DNA from: Micromonospora inositola
GTDB lineage: Bacteria; Actinomycetota; Actinomycetes; Mycobacteriales; Micromonosporaceae
Reading direction: 5' to 3'
Length of the DNA stretch: 64,000 nt
NCBI RefSeq assembly: GCF_900090285.1
Contig: NZ_LT607754.1
Location: forward strand, 4,428,001 to 4,492,000
A program made the translations under genes and the position numbers. The notes beneath the pieces were generated by a model that saw nothing but the letters and a program-made list of their open reading frames with translations, made no database searches and was not told where the DNA came from. Positions 1 to 5,206 of this stretch are shown one piece after another. Numbering within the stretch: position 1 is the first letter of the stretch; every line of letters starts with the position of its first letter.

Positions 1-58
1 GCGATGCGGTGACCGAGCGTAGCCGGAGGAAGTAGTCGCCCGAGTGACGATGGGAGCC

Positions 59-304
59 TCAGGTCGACCGTCCGGACCCGTCGTCATGTGGATCTTTGTA
101 TGTCACGGCGTACCTACCTATGTACTCGGACCTGTACGCCGACATCAGGGACGCCTGATGGTGTGCTGGCGGCGGTGCTGGTCGCGACGGCAGCGGACCC
201 GTGGTCGCGCCATTCCCGTTGTCGCACGCCGCAACGGCGCAGACAGCGACCAGGCCCGCCCCAGTCCAGCCGCGTCGCAGCCGTTCGCTGGTGGCGCTCG
301 ACAT
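59..304 (-). CDS. Small putative secreted lipoprotein
   Basis: An 81-residue protein of unknown function. The N-terminus has an Arg-rich stretch (residues 8-11), a short hydrophobic segment (about 16-26) and a lipobox-like AVAAC ending at Cys27, so a lipid-anchored exported protein is likely. The mature part is short, Pro- and Gly-rich, and ends in a polar tail. The start was chosen because a GGAGG ribosome site sits about six bases before this ATG; the same frame is open further upstream but antisense to the esterase gene. It is divergent from the esterase at 524. No family recognised; export is inferred from the N-terminus only. Confidence 0.55.
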   Translation of the reverse strand: MSSATSERLRRGWTGAGLVAVCAVAACDNGNGATTGPLPSRPAPPPAHHQASLMSAYRSEYIGRYAVTYKDPHDDGSGRST

Positions 305-523
305 TGTGTACCTCCGTGTTCGTGTGAACGTGAGCCGATGGACTGCGCTGAGGGCTCGACGACGCCCGCAGCCGCGGGCGCCAGCTGCCGCGCTCCGACC
401 GGGTTGCTGGCGGCCTCGTTTGGGGCGCTCGATTCCGCGGGCCGCCTGCGGGCTGTCGGGACCGATGTCAGAGCGCTCGACTGCCGCCTCGGGCATCCTC
501 GTCCGTGGGGCCATGATGCGAGA

Positions 524-1363
524 ATGCCTCCTGTGGCGATTCCCGACCTGACGGAATTGCGCGAGCAGATCCGCGCTCGCAATGGGAAGCGGCCCAAGGG
601 GCCCGAGCTGCCGCTCGTGGAAGACTTCCCCGGGCCCGGCGGGCTGACGTTGCGCCGGTACGGGCACGGCGAGCCGCGTCCGGTGCTGGTATTCGTGCAC
701 GGAGGGGCATGGGTCCTCGGCGATCTGGACACGCACGATCGCACGTGCCGGCGCATCGCCGCCGCGTGCGGAGTCGAGGTGCTCGCGGTGGACTATCGGC
801 TCGCACCCGAGCATCCATGCCCGACCGGCATCGAGGACGTGGCGGCGGTGCTGCGTTGGGCGCGGCCGTGGGCGGTGGCGGGCGACAGCGCGGGCGGCTA
901 CCTGGCGACGCTGGCGTGCCTGCGGCTGCGCGATGCGGGCGAGTCGGTCCCGGCTGCGCAGATACTGTTGTGCCCCAACACTGATCTGACGCTCTCACAG
1001 CCCAGTGTTGAGGAGAAGGGCAACGGCTACGGGCTCGATGCGGACTTCCTGGCCTGGGCAGTCGAGCAGTGGGCGCCCGACTATGAGCAGCGGCTCGATC
1101 CCATGTTGAGCCCGATTCGGATTCCCGACCTCCGGGGCCTGCCGCGAACCGTGCTCGTGACCGCCGAGCACGACGCGCTGCGGGACGAGGGCGAGGCCTA
1201 CGCCAAGCGCATGACCGAGGCCGGGATTTCGGTGACCTATCGATGCGAGCCGGGACTAGTCCACGGATTCATCCAGGGCATGGACCTGACATCGTCCGAG
1301 GCGGCGGCCGCTCACGAGCGGGTGTTCGTCGACATCCGCGCGCTGGTCGACGAGACTCCCTGA
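524..1363 (+). CDS. Alpha/beta hydrolase, hormone-sensitive-lipase type esterase
   Basis: A 279-residue carboxylesterase-like enzyme. It shows the HSL-family signature: HGGAW oxyanion-hole motif near residue 65, nucleophile elbow GDSAGG near 123, a catalytic Asp in the EHDAL segment and the catalytic His in HGF near the C-terminus. It probably hydrolyses short-chain esters; the substrate is not predictable. The frame stays open to base 44, but the upstream part overlaps the divergent lipoprotein gene and lacks protein-like character, so the ATG at 524 (MPPVAIPDL) was chosen. No strong ribosome site is seen. It ends five bases before a convergent gene remnant. Confidence 0.85.
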   Translation: MPPVAIPDLTELREQIRARNGKRPKGPELPLVEDFPGPGGLTLRRYGHGEPRPVLVFVHGGAWVLGDLDTHDRTCRRIAAACGVEVLAVDYRLAPEHPCPTGIEDVAAVLRWARPWAVAGDSAGGYLATLACLRLRDAGESVPAAQILLCPNTDLTLSQPSVEEKGNGYGLDADFLAWAVEQWAPDYEQRLDPMLSPIRIPDLRGLPRTVLVTAEHDALRDEGEAYAKRMTEAGISVTYRCEPGLVHGFIQGMDLTSSEAAAAHERVFVDIRALVDETP

Positions 1364-1367
1364 CCGG

Positions 1368-1499
1368 TCACAGTGCCCGGCCGGTGAAGGCGAGCAGCCG
1401 TCGGTGGGGCGGGCCCTCGAGGTCAGCGATTCGGCCGGCGTCCAGCAGACCCAGCCTCACCAGCACAGCAGGGATCGCGGAGGACACATCGGCAGGCAC
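1368..1499 (-). pseudogene. C-terminal gene remnant, unknown family
   Basis: A short minus-strand frame reads as protein-like, high-GC3 sequence (PADVSSAIPAVLVRLGLL, then DAGRIADLEG) and ends in a normal stop just beyond the esterase gene. An in-frame stop lies just upstream and there is no ribosome site. It looks like the last 40-odd codons of a larger gene whose body has been lost. The family is not identified. Confidence 0.35.
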
Positions 1500-1538
1500 G
1501 GGACACTCTCATGACCTCAGGCTCAAGACATCACATGA

Positions 1539-1793
1539 TCATGAACCCCGCGCCTGCCTTGCTATACACCCCAACTGGCCCGGCCGAGCAACGCGGAATG
1601 TTCCAGCATGGCCGTAGTCATGGCGCATGTCGGACCACGCGACGTCGTGAAGGCCGATGGTGCCGTCGCGCGGTGCCACGACAGCCTTTCGGACGTCGAA
1701 GTGCTCCCAGACACGCTCGATGGCGCTGGCCCAGCCCGTGAGCTGATCGGATCGCTCGCCGTCCTGCGGCTTACACCGTCTTCGCTTGGTTGC
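1539..1793 (-). pseudogene. Open minus-strand remnant without start codon
   Basis: The minus frame between two stops is open for about 84 codons and has coding character, including WASAIERVWEHFDVRKAVV and DGTIGLHDVAWSDMRHDY. No usable start codon or ribosome site precedes it. It is probably the interior or 3' end of a decayed gene. The family is not recognised; similarity to plasmid or integrative-element proteins is only a guess from the setting. Confidence 0.3.
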
Positions 1794-1962
1794 CTATCGG
1801 GACGTTCTTCAACCTGCTCGGCTTCGGCGTCCGCGCATGTGGACGGGCCACGCCGAGCTCAGCGAGCTCGGCGTGGCCCGGTTCGCGTTCTACCTGATGC
1901 ACGACCGGAAGGAGTCCACCCTCAAGGTGTACGGGTTCACGGTGCTCAGCCCTGTTTACTGA
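1769..1962 (+). pseudogene. Frameshifted membrane-protein remnant
   Basis: Two overlapping plus frames look coding in succession. The first reads AYTVFAWLPIGTFFNLLGFG, a membrane-like segment (about 1769-1836). The second starts at the ATG at 1837 and gives MWTGHAELSELGVARFAFYL followed by a 21-residue tail ending in VLSPVY. A one-base shift would join them, so this looks like the C-terminal part of a broken gene. No start or ribosome site for a complete protein. Family unknown. Confidence 0.3.
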
Positions 1963-2244
1963 GCCGGCTCGGCCGCGTCAGCCGATTCGGCCTGCCTGCC
2001 GTAGAACACCTCCTTGACGAGCCTCTGCGTCGCCTTTTGGAACGTTTCTGCCAGGGACATTGCGGCGTCGTCCACATGGGTCAGGGAGGCGGTCAGGGTC
2101 TTACTGCCGTCGGGCGTGCTGTACATCAAGGACCAACCTCAACGCGTGGGTCGCAGGCCCCTCGGGACGGACGGCCGCGTCGTCGGCGACGACCGACAGG
2201 ATCTCGATCGCGGTGGGCCCGGCCGGATAGTCCTGGTTCTGCTC
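1956..2244 (-). pseudogene. Small gene downstream of DUF4097, probably frameshifted
   Basis: Directly after the DUF4097 stop there is an AAAGGAG-like site, but no ATG or GTG follows at the right distance. One minus frame (2101 to about 2244) reads DYPAGPTAIEILSVVADDAA and runs into a stop. An overlapping frame starts at the ATG at 2126 and encodes a 56-residue polypeptide (MYSTPDGSKTLTASLTHVDD onward, charged C-terminus). The two pieces together look like one small gene of about 95 codons broken by a frameshift near 2130. Alternatively the 56-residue ORF is an independent gene. Function unknown. Confidence 0.35.
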
Positions 2245-2246
2245 CT

Positions 2247-2912
2247 TTAGAGGCTGCGGGCGGTGATGTCGCCGTGGGAGGTGGTGGCGCGGATGTCGAG
2301 TTCGGCGGTGCCATCGTTCTTGAGGGCGTTGCTGATGCGGCCGTAGCCGGTGCCGGCGTCCAGGGCGGCCGAGACGCCGGCGGCGGCGGCGACCGAAATG
2401 TCGCCGGACTGGGTGCGGAGCACGACCGTGCCGCGCACGGCCTCGGTGATCCGGATGTCCCCCCTTGCGGTGCTGATCTCCGCGGGGCCGTTGAGCCGGC
2501 CGACCTCGACGTCGCCGTCGATCGCAGTGAGGCGGACGCTCGCGGCCTCGTCGATCTTGATCTGGCGGTACGCGCCTTTGAAGGCGACGTCGCCGAGGCG
2601 GCCGACGCCGCGGAGTTCGGAGCTAGCGGCCTTGGCCTCGATGCGGGAGTCGGCGGGCAGCTGGACGGTGACCTCCAGGGATCCGGAGGGGCCGAAGAGC
2701 TGGTTCTTGGGCTCGGGGGTGTGGATCCGCAGGACGCCGTCGGCGTAGGCGACGGTGGTCTGCTCGGCGGTCTGGACGTCGCGGCTCTTGGAGGGGTTGG
2801 CGGGCAGGACCTCGACGGTGGTGTCGGCGCGGTCGGCGGCGATGAACTGGATGCGTCCGGCGGGGATGTCCAGGACGGCGGAGATCGGGGCGGGGGTGTC
2901 GAACTTCTGCAT
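2247..2912 (-). CDS. DUF4097-type beta-helical protein
   Basis: A 221-residue protein with the DUF4097/DUF4098 pattern: repeated short beta strands such as GDVEVGRLNGPAEI, GDIRITEAV and GDISVAAAAG, expected to stack as a right-handed beta helix. No signal peptide or membrane segment is visible, so it is probably cytoplasmic. The start ATG at 2912 has a GGGAG site six bases upstream, ruling out the longer open frame. It is divergent from the MarR-type regulator at 3151, a common arrangement for this family in actinomycetes, which suggests control by that regulator. Biochemical role unknown. Confidence 0.8.
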   Translation of the reverse strand: MQKFDTPAPISAVLDIPAGRIQFIAADRADTTVEVLPANPSKSRDVQTAEQTTVAYADGVLRIHTPEPKNQLFGPSGSLEVTVQLPADSRIEAKAASSELRGVGRLGDVAFKGAYRQIKIDEAASVRLTAIDGDVEVGRLNGPAEISTARGDIRITEAVRGTVVLRTQSGDISVAAAAGVSAALDAGTGYGRISNALKNDGTAELDIRATTSHGDITARSL

Positions 2913-2952
2913 CGTGCTCTCCCGTGCTCGTTCGTTGTTTCTGACACCGGAA

Positions 2953-2981
2953 ACGCTACGTTGCTTTCCAGAACTCGGCAA
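2953..2981 (-). promoter_or_regulatory. Promoter for the DUF4097 gene
   Basis: On the minus strand TTGCCG (2981-2976) and TAGCGT (2958-2953) are separated by exactly 17 bases, a good match to an actinobacterial housekeeping promoter. The expected transcript would give a leader of roughly 35 bases before the ATG at 2912. Confidence 0.5.
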
Positions 2982-3031
2982 CACGCCTGTTGCACGGAAT
3001 CGCCATCTATGCAGGTGGAGCCCAGGAAACT

Positions 3032-3039
3032 GTTGCAAC
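3032..3039. promoter_or_regulatory. Palindrome in divergent regulator intergenic region
   Basis: GTTGCAAC is a perfect 8-bp palindrome midway between the two divergent genes. Related GTTGC or GCAAC half-sites occur nearby at about 2960, 2989 and 3054. It is a candidate operator for the MarR-type regulator; binding is inferred from position only. Confidence 0.3.
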
Positions 3040-3076
3040 GGTCTTGACAGTAACGCAACGACAACTGCTCTGATCA

Positions 3077-3106
3077 TTGCAATGGATGAGAAGTGAACGC
3101 TATAGT
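3077..3106 (+). promoter_or_regulatory. Promoter for the MarR-type regulator gene
   Basis: TTGCAA (3077-3082) and TATAGT (3101-3106) are spaced by 18 bases, resembling -35 and -10 boxes. They lie about 45 bases before the ATG at 3151. Confidence 0.5.
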
Positions 3107-3150
3107 GGGGGGATCAGGGACCGCCATGAAGGATCACCAAGGAGATCGCG

Positions 3151-3906
3151 ATGCCGGGAGGCAGGCTCACCCAGCAGGAACGCCAGCAGATCGCGCTGGG
3201 GCTGGCCGACAGCCTCCCCTACGCCGAGATCGCCCGACGCCTCGACCGTCCGACCTCGACGATCACGCGTGAGGTGATGCGCAACGGCGGCCCCACCGCC
3301 TACCGCGCCGACCTGGCCCACCGCGCCACCGAACGCCGCGCTCACCGGCGCAGGCCCGCCACCTCTCGAGGGGCGGAGTCAGTCCCCCAGCCGCACGGAC
3401 GCGACGCCGAGGCCGTGGCCGAGTACGAGGAGACGCTCACCACCGTCCTCATGGCTTCGGGCCTGCCCAAGATGACGGCCCGCGTGCTGACCTGCCTGTT
3501 CACCACCGACGCGGGCAGCCTCACCGCGTCCCAACTCGCCCAGCGCCTCCAGGTCAGCCCGGCGTCCATCTCCAAAGCGATCGCCTTCCTGGAGAGCCAG
3601 AGCCTTGTCCGCCGAGAACGCGACGAACGCCGCCGCGACCGCTACGTCGTCGACGACGAACTCTTCTACCAGGCGACGATCGCCAGCGCCCGATCCAACG
3701 ACCAGCTCGTCGAAACCGCACGCCAAGGCGTCGCCATCCTCGGCCCCCACACCCCCGCCGCCACCCGCCTGGAGAACATCGCCCGCTTCCTCGACTTCAT
3801 CAGCGAAAGCATCACCCGCGCCGCCGAACAGGCCCGCGAAGTCCTCCACACCAAACCCGAAACAACCTCAAACGGCACCGCCCAACCAAGCCCAGCCCAC
3901 GGATAG
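3151..3906 (+). CDS. GbsR/MarR-type regulator with N-terminal IS30-like HTH
   Basis: A 251-residue DNA-binding protein. Residues 5-45 form a helix-turn-helix similar to the IS30/HTH_38 type (LTQQERQQIALGL, YAEIARRLDRPTSTITREV). Residues about 85-165 form a winged helix of the MarR/GbsR kind (LTASQLAQRLQVSPASISKA, then the basic wing RRERDERRRDRYVV). The C-terminus is helical and ends in a Pro/Thr-rich tail. An AAGGAG site six bases before ATG 3151 fixes the start. Divergence from DUF4097 suggests it represses that gene and itself; the ligand is unknown. Confidence 0.8.
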   Translation: MPGGRLTQQERQQIALGLADSLPYAEIARRLDRPTSTITREVMRNGGPTAYRADLAHRATERRAHRRRPATSRGAESVPQPHGRDAEAVAEYEETLTTVLMASGLPKMTARVLTCLFTTDAGSLTASQLAQRLQVSPASISKAIAFLESQSLVRRERDERRRDRYVVDDELFYQATIASARSNDQLVETARQGVAILGPHTPAATRLENIARFLDFISESITRAAEQAREVLHTKPETTSNGTAQPSPAHG

Positions 3907-3922
3907 ACAGCCGTCTCGATCG

Positions 3923-4087
3923 TCACAGCCATGGGACGAAGAGCTGGCCGGCGCTCGTCGCGCGCAGCGGTCCGCTCGCTGGCACCTTGCCGCCGGTCGC
4001 GCCGATGGCGTCACCCAGCATGAGCCCGAGTATGCAGCCCCGAGCGGTCGCCAGTCGCGGCGTCGTTCTGATCATTCCGCGGAGCAT
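3923..4087 (-). pseudogene. Truncated ADP-ribosylglycohydrolase, N-terminal fragment
   Basis: The minus frame from an ATG at 4087 (or 4075) encodes RGCILGLMLGDAIGATGGK and PASGPLRATSAGQL, the characteristic beginning of ADP-ribosylglycohydrolases, which remove ADP-ribose from proteins or small molecules. Full-length members are about 300 residues; here the frame stops after about 50, just short of the MarR gene's end. The Mg-binding Asp clusters of the enzyme body are absent. It overlaps the tail of the upstream co-directional gene. The break near 3910-3935 looks like a rearrangement junction. Confidence 0.55.
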
Positions 4088-4343
4088 AGGACCTGGTGCG
4101 GGCAGGCTGGGCGGGAGTGCTGACAGCGGGGGCGCGGTGGAGGCTGGCGAGCTGGACGTAGACCTCGCGCTTGGCGGTCGCCCGGCCGGCACGGTTGATG
4201 ACGTAGCCGGTCAGCCAGACCCAGCCGGCGTATGTCGGCCTGTCGCAGACCGAGACGACGCGGAAGGTCAGCGCGCGCTCGCCAGCGAACTGCGCCGAGG
4301 CCCGGCCGTCGATGAGCAGCAGGTCGCCGGGGGAGGGGCGCAC
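4011..4343 (-). CDS. Conserved hypothetical protein paired with DivIVA-like gene
   Basis: About 110 residues starting at a GTG (4343) two bases after the stop of the upstream DivIVA-like gene, so the two are almost certainly co-transcribed and translationally coupled. The first 75 residues look conserved (PSPGDLLLIDGRASAQFAGE, LTFRVVSVCDRPTYAGWVWL) and read like a small beta-rich domain. The last 35 residues are low-complexity and overlap the truncated ADP-ribosylglycohydrolase, so the natural end may have been altered by the rearrangement there. Function unknown. Confidence 0.55.
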   Translation of the reverse strand: MRPSPGDLLLIDGRASAQFAGERALTFRVVSVCDRPTYAGWVWLTGYVINRAGRATAKREVYVQLASLHRAPAVSTPAQPARTRSYAPRNDQNDAATGDRSGLHTRAHAG

Positions 4344-4345
4344 GG

Positions 4346-4639
4346 CTACCAGTGGCCCTCGTTGGTGTGGTAGTCCTGCGGCGGTCGGCACTCCCGGGCG
4401 TGCATGGTCTGCCAGTCGCGCAGCGCCCGCTTGAGCCGGTCGTTCTCCTGGCTGAGCATCCGTACCTCCTGATGGAGGTCGTTCAGCTCGTCGGCCACCT
4501 GGGCCTGGAACTCGCGTACCTGATCGGGGTCGGCGCCGCGCCGACGCGGGTCGAATTCGCGGGTCCGCACCTCGTGCGGCGTCAACCGGGCCGGGCGACC
4601 GGTCCCGTAGAGCTGGCCACCTCGATACACCTGGGCCAC
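4346..4639 (-). CDS. DivIVA-domain coiled-coil protein
   Basis: A 97-residue protein. Residues about 17-50 match the DivIVA domain pattern (RLTPHEVRTREFDPRRRGAD, then DQVREFQAQVADEL) and continue as a heptad-rich coiled coil to about residue 80. It is far shorter than the tip protein DivIVA/Wag31, so it is more likely an accessory-element relative than the polarity determinant. The GTG start at 4639 has an AAAGGA site. It heads a two-gene operon and is divergent from the GntR regulator at 4952. Confidence 0.65.
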   Translation of the reverse strand: MAQVYRGGQLYGTGRPARLTPHEVRTREFDPRRRGADPDQVREFQAQVADELNDLHQEVRMLSQENDRLKRALRDWQTMHARECRPPQDYHTNEGHW

Positions 4640-4837
4640 GTCGGTCCTTTCCTGTGCAGGCGGGAGCGGGGGAGGTCCTTTCGGTGGGTCTGGAAGGGCG
4701 GGCCGTCCGCATGCCGGCCGCGGGCGACCCGCCCACTCCGCCGCCGCAGCTCAGGTCAGCGGTACGACAGCGGAGCAGTCCGGTGGGTCGGGACGGGCAT
4801 GCACACCCGCCCCGACCAGGGGGATGAGCCGATCTCG

Positions 4838-4947
4838 TTGCCACGCGAGGAGCGGCTCGGAACCAACATATCTAGACATGTCAGAGGAGTCAACGCTGCT
4901 TGTTAGGCGCGTCGCGGTGTGATCGAATCGGATTGCCACGCGAGGAG
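4838..4947 (+). repeat. 15-bp direct repeat upstream of GntR gene
   Basis: TTGCCACGCGAGGAG occurs at 4838-4852 and again at 4933-4947. The second copy supplies the GAGGAG ribosome site of the GntR gene. Between them lies the GACATGTC palindrome. The first copy has no gene start behind it, so a short duplication of the leader is the simplest explanation. Confidence 0.55.
4875..4882. promoter_or_regulatory. Palindromic candidate operator for GntR regulator
   Basis: GACATGTC is a perfect palindrome inside an AT-richer patch (ATATCTAGACATGTCAGA) between the divergent DivIVA-like and GntR genes. GntR-type repressors commonly bind such sites. The assignment rests on position and symmetry. Apart from this and the direct repeat, nothing is seen in 4640-4951. 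Confidence 0.35.
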
Positions 4948-4951
4948 TGCC

Positions 4952-5191
4952 ATGCGAGAAGTGCCGGACTACTGGCGCATCGCCGACGATGTGATCGCCG
5001 ACGTCAGGTCCAAGAAACTCAAGCCGGGGGACAGGCTGCCCTCGATCGCCGAGCTGCGCGAGAAGTACGGCGTCAGCCACGGGACGGTGCAGATGTCCTA
5101 CGCCAGGCTGGAGGCGCTGCGGGTGATCCGTCGGCAGCAGGGCAAGGGAGTCTTCGTCACCGACCCGAAGACCTGGATGCGCGAGCCGTGA
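4952..5191 (+). CDS. Short GntR-family regulator (winged HTH only)
   Basis: A 79-residue protein consisting almost only of a GntR winged helix: PDYWRIADDVIADVRSKKL, LPSIAELREKYGVSHGTVQM and the wing VIRRQQGKGVFV. There is no effector-binding domain. ATG 4952 follows a GAGGAG site four bases away and is preferred over the GTG at 4919. Such solo GntR proteins are typical regulators of actinomycete integrative elements and plasmids (KorSA-like), which fits the accessory look of this region. Confidence 0.8.
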   Translation: MREVPDYWRIADDVIADVRSKKLKPGDRLPSIAELREKYGVSHGTVQMSYARLEALRVIRRQQGKGVFVTDPKTWMREP

Positions 5192-5206
5192 CCGTGGTCG
5201 GCCGGG

